This document shows, piece by piece, positions 1-9,580 of a DNA stretch of 64,000 nucleotides. The translations under genes and the position numbers were made by a program. The stretch lies in NCBI RefSeq assembly GCF_039993895.1, contig NZ_CP121194.1:2294001-2358000 (forward strand). Direction: 5' to 3'. Under the pieces are notes generated by a model. It had not been told where the DNA came from. It saw nothing but the letters and a program-made list of their open reading frames with translations, and ran no database searches. The stretch's first letter is position 1; each line of letters opens with the position of its first letter. Origin of the DNA: Edaphobacter paludis (lineage in GTDB: Bacteria > Acidobacteriota > Terriglobia > Terriglobales > Acidobacteriaceae).

Positions 1-2211
1 CGAGTCGTGCAGGAGGCAAGAGATCGTCCGAACACCATAGAACGGACACCGCTTGCAGCCGCGTCGGAACGAGTTCAAGAAGCGGTGACCTTCGCCAAAA
101 GCCGCAACTTCGAGCGCGAGGCCGTCACCGATGAACGAGACATCATGCGCGACGCGCTCCGGCGTGGCATGGGCGACCTGACCTACAGCCAGGTGCGCGG
201 GCACTTCGAGCAGCGAGTGACCTCGGGCGAGTTCCAGATCACTCCCGGCCAGAAACATGAAACGGGCCGCCAGTTCACGACCCGCGAGGCGATTGCCGAG
301 GAGCTTTCGACCATCAAGCAGATGCAACAGGGACGACAGACCGCCGAGCCGATCATGCGTCAAGAGGATGCCGCAGCTCATGCCCGCTCCCGTGAATTTC
401 TGAATCCAGCGCAGCAAAGAGCCATTGAGGAGGTGCTTACCTCGCAAGACCGAATCCACGGGCTGCAGGGTTTGGCCGGTTCAGGCAAGACCTCTGCTCT
501 ATCCAGTATCCGGGAGGGTGCGGAGCGAAACGGCTACGCCGTAGAGGGCTTTGCGCCGACCAGTCGCGCAGCCGGCCAACTCCGTGACGCTGGAATTCCA
601 GCCGACGCATTGCAAGGCTTCCTTGCGCGTGGGGGCGTCGAGCGAAACGCGGGAGACCCGAACGCGCGGCACCTCTACATGCTCGACGAATCCAGTCTCG
701 CCAGCACCCGCCAGATGCAATCCTTCCTCGAAAAGATCGGCCCGCAGGACCGGGTACTGCTTATCGGCGATACGCGACAGCACCAGGGCGTAGACGCCGG
801 AAAGCCCTTCGAGCAGATGCAGGAAGCTGGAATGCGTACCTCCCAGCTTGACCAGATCGTTCGTCAGAAAGACCCGGAACTTCTCCGCGCCGTCGAGCAC
901 CTATCGCGCAACGAGACCGCGACAGGCGTTCAGCTTCTCCAGCAGCAGGGGCGCATCAGTGAGATCCCCGACCGCCAGCAGCGGATCGAGGCCATCGCGA
1001 AAGACTACGTTGCGCGGCCCGAGAATACGCTCATTGTCTCGCCCGACAACGCCAGCCGCCGCGACATCAACGATGCCGTCCGCGCGGAGTTGCAGACCTC
1101 CGGTGCTCTCTCGAAAGAGAATCACCCGATGACCGTTCTCACGCAGCGTTCGGAGCTGACCAGTGCCGACCGGAATTGGGCTGCCCTATACCAGCCAGCC
1201 GACATTCTCTACTACACCCGAGGCAGCAAGGAACTCGGAATCGAGCGCGGCACCTATGCCACCGTCGTTTCCACGAACCCCAAAGACAACTTGCTTACGG
1301 TGGAACGGCAGGACGGCCAGCACGTCACCTATAACCCCGAAAGACTTCACGGCATCGCAGCCTACCGTGAGATCGTCCGCGAGTTCTCCGAAGGCGACCG
1401 GATTCAGTTCACGGTGAGCAAGCCGGATATGGACGTGAAGAACCGAGATTTAGGCACCCTCGAACGGATTGAAGGCACCAGCATAAGCGTTCGGATGGAC
1501 GGTGAAAAAGACCGAACTCTGACGTTCGATACATCGCAGATGCGGCACTTCGACCACGGCTACGCCGTCACGTCGCACAGCTCCCAAGGACTCACCACGG
1601 ATCGTGTCCTCGTCAACATGGACACCACAACGCACCCGGAACTCATAAACACGCGATTCGCCTATGTTTCCGTCTCTCGCGCGTCTCAGGACGCGCGAAT
1701 CTACACCAACGACGTTTCGACCCTTGCCGAACGGCTCAGCACCGACATCAGCAAAACCTCCGCCCTAGAAGTCTCCAGGCCCAACGGCGAGGCTCAAACC
1801 CAGCAACCCCAACCCAAGGAGCAGACGATGACCAACACAAGAGAGCAGACCCAGGAAGAGCAGCGGCGGCAGTTCCAGCACGAAGCTCAGAACCCGGCAA
1901 ACGATAAGGCGCAAGTCCAGACCGAGATCGACCTCCGCCACTATGCGCCCATCCAGACTGCGCTTCCAAATGAAGCCAGCAGCTACGAGTGGAAGCGCGA
2001 GACCGGAGACATCCAGAGCTACCAGCACCAGCAAACCGGGGGATGGCTGCACATCGACCCGCAAGGACAGTTTTACGATAGGCAAGCCCAACCGATTTCG
2101 CGGGATGTGGCGCTAGAGGCGACAGCGCATTCTGTCACCCCAGCTATCGCGGACCAGGGACATACGCAATCTCGGGCCAACGACACGATCGACAGCGGTA
2201 TCAGTCTTTAG
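1..2211 (+). CDS. MobF-type conjugative relaxase/helicase (TrwC/TraI-like), C-terminal part
   Basis: The reading frame is open at the left edge (codons before the GTG at 7 continue in frame), so this is the C-terminal part of a larger protein whose N-terminal relaxase domain lies outside the window. Visible parts are a superfamily 1 helicase with Walker A GLAGSGKTS about 155 residues after position 7, a Walker B-like YMLDESS about 70 residues later, and the late helicase motif VTSHSSQGLTTDRV followed by YVSVSRA. MobF proteins nick oriT and unwind the transferred strand during conjugation. The tail (last ~150 residues) is Gln-rich and probably disordered. It marks the left part as conjugative or mobilizable DNA. 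The relaxase function itself is inferred, because only the helicase part is seen. Confidence 0.85.
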   Translation, partial: RVVQEARDRPNTIERTPLAAASERVQEAVTFAKSRNFEREAVTDERDIMRDALRRGMGDLTYSQVRGHFEQRVTSGEFQITPGQKHETGRQFTTREAIAEELSTIKQMQQGRQTAEPIMRQEDAAAHARSREFLNPAQQRAIEEVLTSQDRIHGLQGLAGSGKTSALSSIREGAERNGYAVEGFAPTSRAAGQLRDAGIPADALQGFLARGGVERNAGDPNARHLYMLDESSLASTRQMQSFLEKIGPQDRVLLIGDTRQHQGVDAGKPFEQMQEAGMRTSQLDQIVRQKDPELLRAVEHLSRNETATGVQLLQQQGRISEIPDRQQRIEAIAKDYVARPENTLIVSPDNASRRDINDAVRAELQTSGALSKENHPMTVLTQRSELTSADRNWAALYQPADILYYTRGSKELGIERGTYATVVSTNPKDNLLTVERQDGQHVTYNPERLHGIAAYREIVREFSEGDRIQFTVSKPDMDVKNRDLGTLERIEGTSISVRMDGEKDRTLTFDTSQMRHFDHGYAVTSHSSQGLTTDRVLVNMDTTTHPELINTRFAYVSVSRASQDARIYTNDVSTLAERLSTDISKTSALEVSRPNGEAQTQQPQPKEQTMTNTREQTQEEQRRQFQHEAQNPANDKAQVQTEIDLRHYAPIQTALPNEASSYEWKRETGDIQSYQHQQTGGWLHIDPQGQFYDRQAQPISRDVALEATAHSVTPAIADQGHTQSRANDTIDSGISL

Positions 2212-2357
2212 CTGGTTTAATTACTCAGCCTTTAGAACGAATTTAAAAGCGCACGATGAACCGTGCGATCTCAGGTACGCACACGCCTTGGCTCGGCTGC
2301 ATTCGATACAATCGTATTTCGCGTTGGATCAATGCCTTATGGACAGATCGGTCAGCC

Positions 2358-5300
2358 ATGCCACGGATTTTCGACAATATCGACAAGCAGTTGCTGCCGA
2401 CGCTCAAGACGACCTTAGCGGTCTCCCACCGGTCGGATTTTTGTGTCGGTTATTTCAATTTACGCGGTTGGCGACAACTCGACGAGCACATTGAAACCTG
2501 GACGGGCGGCGACGGCGAATGCTGCCGACTCCTAGTTGGGATGCAGACGCTACCCCAACAAGAAATCGCCGAGGCCTACGGGATCATTAAACAAGACGCC
2601 GAACTCGACAACCAGACCGCTCTTCGGCTCAAAAAGGCACTCGCAGAACAATTTCGCGTACAACTCACCCTCGGCGCTCCGACGAATGCCGACGAAGTGG
2701 GGCTCCGCCGCCTTGCAGCACAGATTCGTGACAAAAAAGTCGTGGTCAAGCTGCATCTTCGCCATACCCTTCACGCAAAGCTCTATTTGCTCTTCAGGCA
2801 CGATCCAGTCAGTCCCGCTATTGGTTTTCTTGGGAGCAGCAATCTGACCTTCGCGGGACTCTCAAAACAGGGTGAGCTAAACGTCGATATCACCGACCAC
2901 GATGCCTGCGAAAAACTGGCGAGGTGGTTCGATGACCGTTGGGAGGACAAGTGGTGCCTGGACATCTCCAAAGAGATAGCTGACATCATCGACCAGAGTT
3001 GGGCGCGTCCGGAGCCGATTCCGCCGCACCATATTTACGTCAAAATGGCCTACCACCTCTCTGAAGAGGCGAGAGAGGGCATCGTTCGCTATGGCATTCC
3101 AAAGGACTTCGGAAGCCAGCTTTTCGAGTTTCAGGAAAAGGCGGTCAAGATAGCCGCGCACCATGTACAGAAGCGAGGGGGTGTCTTGCTCGCTGACGTT
3201 GTGGGTTTGGGCAAGACTTTGATGGCCACGGCTCTTGCGCGAGTTCTTGCCGATGAATTGCTTCTTGAGACCCTCATCCTCTGTCCACTCAATCTGACTG
3301 ATATGTGGAAAGACTATTGTCATGACTATCGTGTGCCGTCTTGCAAGGTCCTCTCATACTCCAAGGTTCTCCAGCAGTTACCAGAACTCCGCGCATACCG
3401 ACTGGTCATCTTGGACGAGAGCCACAATCTTAGGAACCGAGAGGGAAAAACATACAAGGCCATCCTGGAATACATCCAGAGGTCTGGAAGCAAGTGCATC
3501 CTGCTTTCAGCTACGCCATTCAACAAGGAATATCTCGATCTCGCCAGCCAACTGCGCTTGTTTGTTTCCCCGGAGAAGGAGCTTGAGATCGGTCCCGAAC
3601 GTCTCCTGCATGACGTTGACCGAGCGCAATTCAGAGGGCGCTACCAGTGTGGCGCAAACACTCTGGCTGCATTCGAGAAAAGTCAGTATGCCGACGACTG
3701 GCGCGACCTCATGCGTCTCTACATGGTTCGGCGCACACGGGGCTTCATCAAGGCGAACTACGCTAAGACAGATCAGGATAACGGTCGCAGGTATCTTGAG
3801 TTCAAGGATGGGAGCCGTTCCTATTTCCCTGATCGGCTCCCGAAGAAGCTCCCGTTTACTGTCGATGACGAAGACCCGAACGATGAGTACGCAAGGCTCT
3901 ATTCCGCTCCCGTGGTCGATATCGTAAACGGCCTAAGCCTGCCCCGTTATGGCTTGGGGAACTTTGTATCTGCTAAACCGCCGATTGCTGCAACGAATGC
4001 TGAGACGGCTATCCTCGCAAATCTATCCGCCGCAGGGACGCGGCTCATGGGATTCTGCCGCAGTAATCTCTTCAAGCGATTGGAGAGTAGCGGCCACAGC
4101 TTCTTGCTATCCGTCGAGCGGCACATTCTCCGCAACTTCATTTTCCTTCACGCAATCGAGAATGGCTTGGATATCCCAATCGGGACACAGGATTCCGGCC
4201 TCTTGGACACTTCGCTGTCAGATGAAGACACGGTGGCTACTCGCACGCCCGATGAAATCGCCAGTGCAACGGGACATCTTCGATCTGTCGCCGAGTTCAA
4301 AGCCCGAGCAGCAGAGGTCTACGCACTCTATGCAAACGCTTTTCGGTCGCGTTTTAAGTGGATTCGCCCTGGATTGTTTAGTCCGCAACTTGGAACCGGC
4401 CTACTTCAAGATTCCAAGGCACTTATGTTGATCTTCGACAGATGCTCTGTTTGGGAACCGAAGAAGGACTCCAAACTTGATGCACTCGTCAGCCTCGTCA
4501 GCAAAAAGCACAAGACGGAAAAGATTCTCGTTTTCAGCCAGTTCAGCGATACAGTTCAATACCTGAATCGCCAACTTGTGGCGGCAGGAGTCAGGGGAAG
4601 TGCGGCGGCGACTGGAGACTCCGAAAACCTAACCGAGCTGGTCTACCGCTTTAGCCCGACGAGCAATAAAAAGACGATTGCGCCCGAACAGCAGCTCCGC
4701 GTCTTGATAGCGACCGATGTCCTCAGTGAAGGACAGAACCTCCAGGACGGATTCATCATCGTGAACTACGACTTGCCGTGGACGATCATCCGGCTCATTC
4801 AACGTGCTGGACGTGTTGACCGTATCGGACAGAAGTCGGACAAGATTCTCTGCTACAGCTTTTTGCCGGCGGAGGGTATCGAGCGCATCATTCGCTTGCG
4901 GGCGAAGGTTCGTGCGCGACTCCATGCAAACTCTGAGGTCGTGGGAACGGACGAGTCTTTCTTCGATGACGACCGACACAACAAGGCCGTCACCGACCTC
5001 TACCATGAGAAGTCAGGCTTGCTTGACGGAGAAGACGACTCCGAGGTTGACCTCGTCTCTTACGCTTATCAAATCTGGCAGGACGCGATTACTGCGAACC
5101 CAGCCCTCAAGAAGACGATTGAGGATATGCCAAACGTGGTCTATACCGCTAAAGAACACCAGCGCACGGAGCCATCGACGCAAGGTGCTTTGGTCTACTT
5201 GAGAACTGCCAGTGGCACAGATTCTATGGCCTGGGTTGATGAGAACGGCCAGCGTGTGACCGATTCGCCATACAAGATACTCAAGGCGGCTGAGTGCCTT

Positions 5301-5723
5301 CCAACCACTCCCGCAGTGCCACGACTCCCAAATCACCATGAGCTTGTTGACGGAGCAGTTAAAGAGCTCGCTGCGGAGGAGAAGATCGTAGGCGGAGGCC
5401 TGGGCAGCTCCACTGGAGCGAGGTATCGGACCTACGAACGGCTGAAGCGATACACACAAGAGGTCAAGGGGACGCTCTTCGACACTTTGCCGTTACAGCG
5501 GACGCTTGAGGATGTCTACCGCTATCCCCTACGCTCCTCGGCCACGGACATTCTGAATCGTCATATGAAGACTGGAGATACCGATCAGGCACTTGCCGAG
5601 CTTGCGGTCAGTCTCCGCGAGGACGGACGCCTCAGCATTGTTGAGGGCGACGAAGAGCACGAGACGTTGGCACAGATCATCTGCTCACTCGGCCTGACGC
5701 ACGGAGCACATAATGCCCATTGA
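2358..5723 (+). CDS. PLD-like/SNF2 family DNA helicase, candidate defence protein
   Basis: About 1120 residues. The N-terminus has a single phospholipase D-like half-site: HAK near residue 139, then GSSN near 159. It is followed by a SNF2/SF2 ATPase: motif I DVVGLGKT (~280), motif II DESH (~353), SATPFN (~384), and helicase-C motifs VFSQFSD (~723) and QRAGRVDRIGQ (~814). Such proteins translocate on DNA and occur in restriction-like systems such as DISARM (DrmD) and next to PglX-type methylases. I chose the ATG at 2358 because homologues I recall start close to MPRIFDNI; an upstream ATG at 2256 would add 34 unlikely residues. Neither start has a good Shine-Dalgarno sequence. The 3' end overlaps the methyltransferase by 11 nt, which implies translational coupling. 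Confidence 0.88.
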   Translation: MPRIFDNIDKQLLPTLKTTLAVSHRSDFCVGYFNLRGWRQLDEHIETWTGGDGECCRLLVGMQTLPQQEIAEAYGIIKQDAELDNQTALRLKKALAEQFRVQLTLGAPTNADEVGLRRLAAQIRDKKVVVKLHLRHTLHAKLYLLFRHDPVSPAIGFLGSSNLTFAGLSKQGELNVDITDHDACEKLARWFDDRWEDKWCLDISKEIADIIDQSWARPEPIPPHHIYVKMAYHLSEEAREGIVRYGIPKDFGSQLFEFQEKAVKIAAHHVQKRGGVLLADVVGLGKTLMATALARVLADELLLETLILCPLNLTDMWKDYCHDYRVPSCKVLSYSKVLQQLPELRAYRLVILDESHNLRNREGKTYKAILEYIQRSGSKCILLSATPFNKEYLDLASQLRLFVSPEKELEIGPERLLHDVDRAQFRGRYQCGANTLAAFEKSQYADDWRDLMRLYMVRRTRGFIKANYAKTDQDNGRRYLEFKDGSRSYFPDRLPKKLPFTVDDEDPNDEYARLYSAPVVDIVNGLSLPRYGLGNFVSAKPPIAATNAETAILANLSAAGTRLMGFCRSNLFKRLESSGHSFLLSVERHILRNFIFLHAIENGLDIPIGTQDSGLLDTSLSDEDTVATRTPDEIASATGHLRSVAEFKARAAEVYALYANAFRSRFKWIRPGLFSPQLGTGLLQDSKALMLIFDRCSVWEPKKDSKLDALVSLVSKKHKTEKILVFSQFSDTVQYLNRQLVAAGVRGSAAATGDSENLTELVYRFSPTSNKKTIAPEQQLRVLIATDVLSEGQNLQDGFIIVNYDLPWTIIRLIQRAGRVDRIGQKSDKILCYSFLPAEGIERIIRLRAKVRARLHANSEVVGTDESFFDDDRHNKAVTDLYHEKSGLLDGEDDSEVDLVSYAYQIWQDAITANPALKKTIEDMPNVVYTAKEHQRTEPSTQGALVYLRTASGTDSMAWVDENGQRVTDSPYKILKAAECLPTTPAVPRLPNHHELVDGAVKELAAEEKIVGGGLGSSTGARYRTYERLKRYTQEVKGTLFDTLPLQRTLEDVYRYPLRSSATDILNRHMKTGDTDQALAELAVSLREDGRLSIVEGDEEHETLAQIICSLGLTHGAHNAH

Positions 5724-8700
5724 CCGTGAACGCTCTCGCCAGTGCCTCAAGGCATTTGATTTCCGCAAGCTCTTCCTCGAAGAGCTTGGCTGGGACAAGT
5801 TTTCGTCTAAGCTCGTCAAACAGATTGACGGGGTGGAGTACAGCTTCCATGCCGTAGCCGAAAAGCGCGGCGTCGTGGTGCTGGTAGCTGACTCCATTCC
5901 TGACTATGCAGTCAGGGTTAAGCTGGACAAGCTCATTGCGAAAGACCACTTTGAGCATTTGATCGTCTTTTCAGATAAGGCGCAGGGTCGTCAGGTATGG
6001 CAATGGGTTCGTAAGGAGACCGGTAAGCCAACCGCTGTCCGCACCTACCATTTCTCTTCCCATACAGCCTCGGGCCAGGCGGGAGAACTTCTTCTCCAAA
6101 AGCTCGACAACCTCGTCTTCACTCTTGAGGAAGAAGAGAGCATCCGCACCGGCACAGTCACGGGACGCCTGAAGGCCTTCGATGTCGAGAAGGTGACGAA
6201 GAAATTCTACGAGCGGTTCAAGACAGAGCACGCCAGCTTCCTCGGCTTCATCAAAGGCATACCCGACAAACAGATGGAGAGCTGGTACGCCTCCGTGATG
6301 ATTAACCGGCTCATGTTCCTCTACTTCATTCAGGAAAAGGGTTTTCTAAACGGCGATCCGGATTACCTGCGCAACAAACTGGCGGAGAGTAGCGCCCGAA
6401 AGCCCAATGCCTATTATGCCGAGTTCCTTAGTCCGCTCTTCTTCCAGGGCTTCGCACGGAAGAAGGCCGACCGTTCAGCCGCCACGAACAAGCTGCTCGG
6501 CGAGATTCCTTATCTGAATGGAGGCCTATTCCAGAAGCACCAGATCGAGGAAGTGCACGGCAAGACGATTGTGATCGTCGATAAGGCCTTTGAAAAGCTC
6601 TTCGACTTCTTCAAGGAATACAACTGGCATCTCGACGAGCGCGAGGATCATAACGACCGCGAGATCAATCCAGATGTTCTTGGTTACATCTTCGAGAAGT
6701 ACATCAACCAGAAACAGATGGGCGCGTACTACACCAAGGAGGACATCACTGAGTACATCTCCCAGAACACCATTATTCCGTTCCTCCTTGACGAAGCGCG
6801 GAAGGGCTGCGCTGTTGCCTTTACGCCAGAGGGTTCCGTCTGGCGTCTGCTCCGCGACGATCCAGACCGGTACATCCATGACGCGATGAAGAAGGGCGCA
6901 TCTCTGGCGCTGCCATCCGACATCGAGGCCGGGGTTCATGATGTGGCGCGGCGTTCAGGGTGGAACAAGACCGCTCCCGAGGAGTACGCCCTGCCGACCG
7001 AAATTTGGCGCGAGGCGATCGACCGCCATCAACGGTATCGCGCTGTCAAAGCGAAGCTGGCCATTGGCGAGGTACATGAGGTCAACGATCTCGTAACCCT
7101 GAACCTGAACATCCGCCAGTTCGCCCAAGATGCCATCCAGTTCTCTGAAGGACCGGAGTTACTCCGTGCCATCTGGAAGGCCATCGAGAAGGTCTCAGTC
7201 CTCGATCCGACCTGTGGCTCTGGTGCATTTCTCTTTGCGGCGCTCAATATTCTCAAGCCGCTATACGAGGCCTGCCTGCAAAGGATGCGCGGCTTTGTGG
7301 AAGACCTGGAAGCAGCTGGTCCGCACCACCCTAAGAAGTTTGAGGACTTCAAGAGCATCATTACCGAATCGCAGAAACATCCCAGACAGGATTACTTCAT
7401 CCTCAAGGCCATCATCGTCAACAACCTCTTCGGCGTGGACATCATGGAAGAGGCAGTCGAAATCTGCAAGTTGCGGCTCTTTCTGAAGCTAGTGGCTCAG
7501 GTCGAATCGCAAGATCGAATTGAACCGCTGCCCGACATTGACTTCAACATCCGAGCCGGTAATACGTTGATCGGTTATACGCACTATGAGGACGTAGAGA
7601 AGGCGGTGGAAGCCAAACTCGATTTCGGTTCTGCTCTGGCTCGGATTCAGGATCGAGCACTCGTACTAGACTCTGCGGTAGACGTATTCCGCAAGCAACA
7701 AACTCAACTTGACGGCACCGTAACTGCAGAGGACAAGATGGAACTGCGGGGTAGGTTCTCCGACTTGGAGAATGAACTCAACGACTACCTCTCAGGAGAA
7801 TACGACGTAAAGAAGACCGGAATGAAGAAATGGAAAGAGACGCATAAGCCCTTCCATTGGTTCTGCGACTTCCATAGGATCATGTCCGCTGGCGGTTTCG
7901 ACGTCATTATTGGCAACCCACCATGGAAAGAATATGCAGCGATAAGGCAGCAGTATCGCCTGTTTGGGTATGTGACAGAGCCGTGCGGTAATCTCCACGG
8001 CATGACCACTGAACGGGCAATCAATCTCGTTCGGGAGGGCGGGCGCGTAAGCTTCATTGTCCAATTACCCCTAACCAGTTCTTCTCGAATGAACACAGTG
8101 CGTTCTCTACTCCGAACATCGTCCTCGTATATCTCGGTCATTCCATTCGATGATCGGCCTGGGAAGCTATTTGACGGCTTACAGCATTGCAGGAGTGTTG
8201 TGTTCACTTGCCGAAAGGATGACCGGAGTCCGAAGTTCGAGGTCGTGTCTCGATATCAACGTTGGCCTTCAGAGGCAAGATCGACTCTGTTTTCCACTCT
8301 CAGCTTCTCATTAGGCAACGTTGAGGATTCAATAACCCGCCACTTTGCCAAGCTCGGATCACCGCAGGCGCGAAACGTCATCGAGAAATTGCAATCAGAT
8401 ACGAATGGCTCATTTGGCCTGTCGCTGTCCTCTCAGAAAACGTCCGACTTCATTTTTTATCAAGAAGCGACACAGTATTGGATCAAAGCCACTGTCGGAC
8501 TTCCTTTCTATTCCAAGAACGGTCAAACCGGCGCACCGGCGCACGGTCGCTACCTATCTTTCCGCGATTCTGACGCTGCACATGCCGCGAATGCCATCCT
8601 GAACAGTAGCCTCTTCTACTTGTACTTTATTGTCTTCGGCGACTGTTTCCACCTGAGCGATACCCTCGTCTCTAATTTCCCGACGCCTCCATCCGCCCTA

Positions 8701-8955
8701 ACTGATCCTCGCTTGGTAGCTCTTAACAAGAAACTCCTAGAGGACTTGAATCGAAATGCAACGACCAAGACCATCACTACGAAGGATGATGATTCAATTT
8801 CGTATGCTGAGTTCTCAACGGGTCCGTCAAAGCCCATCATCGACCAAATAGATCGCGTGATGGCGGCACACTATGGTCTGACTGGCGATGAATTGGACTT
8901 CATCATCAACTACGACTTCAAATTCCGTCTGGGTGCCGATGTAGATGAGGCCTAA
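5713..8955 (+). CDS. Eco57I/PglX-like N6-adenine DNA methyltransferase
   Basis: 1080 residues, the size of type IIG and BREX PglX enzymes. The SAM-binding motif DPTCGSGAF is at ~498 and the catalytic NPPW motif at ~735, the pattern of N6-adenine methylases. Between them is the long helical stretch with PDIDFNIRAGN typical of the Eco57I family. The last ~300 residues presumably hold the target-recognition domain. The first ~200 residues sit where type IIG enzymes carry a nuclease, but I cannot point to a convincing PD-(D/E)XK triad, so it may only methylate, as PglX does. It overlaps the helicase gene upstream by 11 nt and ends 2 nt before the DprA-like gene. Host self-marking within a restriction-like system is the likely role (inference). 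Confidence 0.88.
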   Translation: MPIDRERSRQCLKAFDFRKLFLEELGWDKFSSKLVKQIDGVEYSFHAVAEKRGVVVLVADSIPDYAVRVKLDKLIAKDHFEHLIVFSDKAQGRQVWQWVRKETGKPTAVRTYHFSSHTASGQAGELLLQKLDNLVFTLEEEESIRTGTVTGRLKAFDVEKVTKKFYERFKTEHASFLGFIKGIPDKQMESWYASVMINRLMFLYFIQEKGFLNGDPDYLRNKLAESSARKPNAYYAEFLSPLFFQGFARKKADRSAATNKLLGEIPYLNGGLFQKHQIEEVHGKTIVIVDKAFEKLFDFFKEYNWHLDEREDHNDREINPDVLGYIFEKYINQKQMGAYYTKEDITEYISQNTIIPFLLDEARKGCAVAFTPEGSVWRLLRDDPDRYIHDAMKKGASLALPSDIEAGVHDVARRSGWNKTAPEEYALPTEIWREAIDRHQRYRAVKAKLAIGEVHEVNDLVTLNLNIRQFAQDAIQFSEGPELLRAIWKAIEKVSVLDPTCGSGAFLFAALNILKPLYEACLQRMRGFVEDLEAAGPHHPKKFEDFKSIITESQKHPRQDYFILKAIIVNNLFGVDIMEEAVEICKLRLFLKLVAQVESQDRIEPLPDIDFNIRAGNTLIGYTHYEDVEKAVEAKLDFGSALARIQDRALVLDSAVDVFRKQQTQLDGTVTAEDKMELRGRFSDLENELNDYLSGEYDVKKTGMKKWKETHKPFHWFCDFHRIMSAGGFDVIIGNPPWKEYAAIRQQYRLFGYVTEPCGNLHGMTTERAINLVREGGRVSFIVQLPLTSSSRMNTVRSLLRTSSSYISVIPFDDRPGKLFDGLQHCRSVVFTCRKDDRSPKFEVVSRYQRWPSEARSTLFSTLSFSLGNVEDSITRHFAKLGSPQARNVIEKLQSDTNGSFGLSLSSQKTSDFIFYQEATQYWIKATVGLPFYSKNGQTGAPAHGRYLSFRDSDAAHAANAILNSSLFYLYFIVFGDCFHLSDTLVSNFPTPPSALTDPRLVALNKKLLEDLNRNATTKTITTKDDDSISYAEFSTGPSKPIIDQIDRVMAAHYGLTGDELDFIINYDFKFRLGADVDEA

Positions 8956-8957
8956 AA

Positions 8958-9572
8958 GTGACCCTCGCAGAGCAAGTAATAGTCGTCCAACCTGAACGTC
9001 CTGCCTTTCCACCGTCGTTGACGACGATGAAAGACTTGGACGCAAATGTTCATGTTTGGGCTGCGGGTTCAATCGATGTGCTAAGCCGCTCCAAGACTGG
9101 TTTTTTCTGCTCGTCCCAATGCCCAGGCTCAATCGTTCTCAAGACCTTCGATGCCATCACCAGAATGCGAGACGAAGGCCAGGTACTCATCGGCGGCTTT
9201 CACTCCGTCATGGAATGGGAGTGCTTGCGAATCCTGCTCCGTGGACGCCAGCCGATCATCTGGGTTCCGGCGCGGACTATCGTCGGAATGCGCTTGAAAC
9301 CAGAACTTCAGCCCGCCTTCAAAGAAGGCCGGCTGCTCATTCTCTCGCCATTCCCACCCACACAGAACAGAATCACGTTGGCGCTCGCCCAACAGCGCAA
9401 TCGCTTTGTTGGCGATCTTGCAAATACGATATTCGTTCCCCACGCAGCACCGGGGAGCCGTACCCTTAACTATTGCACCGAACTCTCTTCGGCAGGCAAG
9501 AAGATCGTAACGATTGACGATTCTCACAACGAAGCGCTCTTGCGTCTCTCCGATGTCGAGCGACTTTCGTAA
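8958..9572 (+). CDS. DprA/Smf-like Rossmann (SLOG superfamily) protein
   Basis: 204 residues with a GTG start two bases after the methyltransferase stop. It resembles the Rossmann core of DprA: a glycine motif followed by GGFHSVMEWECLRILL in the position of the DprA GxAxGID helix, a strand IIWVPAR, then SPFPPT...RNRFVGDLANTIFVPHA, which parallels the DprA segment SE.PP...RNR.IAGL...VVEA. The SAM and winged-helix domains of housekeeping DprA are absent. DprA binds single-stranded DNA and loads RecA; SLOG proteins in defence loci often bind nucleotides or nucleic acid. Its position as third gene of a tight operon suggests a part in the same system, perhaps as sensor or effector (inference). Confidence 0.75.
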   Translation: MTLAEQVIVVQPERPAFPPSLTTMKDLDANVHVWAAGSIDVLSRSKTGFFCSSQCPGSIVLKTFDAITRMRDEGQVLIGGFHSVMEWECLRILLRGRQPIIWVPARTIVGMRLKPELQPAFKEGRLLILSPFPPTQNRITLALAQQRNRFVGDLANTIFVPHAAPGSRTLNYCTELSSAGKKIVTIDDSHNEALLRLSDVERLS

Positions 9573-9580
9573 GCAAAACG

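Noticed and set aside
5713-6310. N-terminal nuclease domain in the methylase (type IIG restriction enzyme)
   Set aside because: No convincing PD-(D/E)XK triad could be pointed out, so only the methylase is claimed.
2358-9572. Calling the trio DISARM or BREX outright
   Set aside because: The helicase and methylase resemble parts of these systems, but drmA/drmB, brxC and pglZ are missing and the DprA-like third gene does not belong to either.
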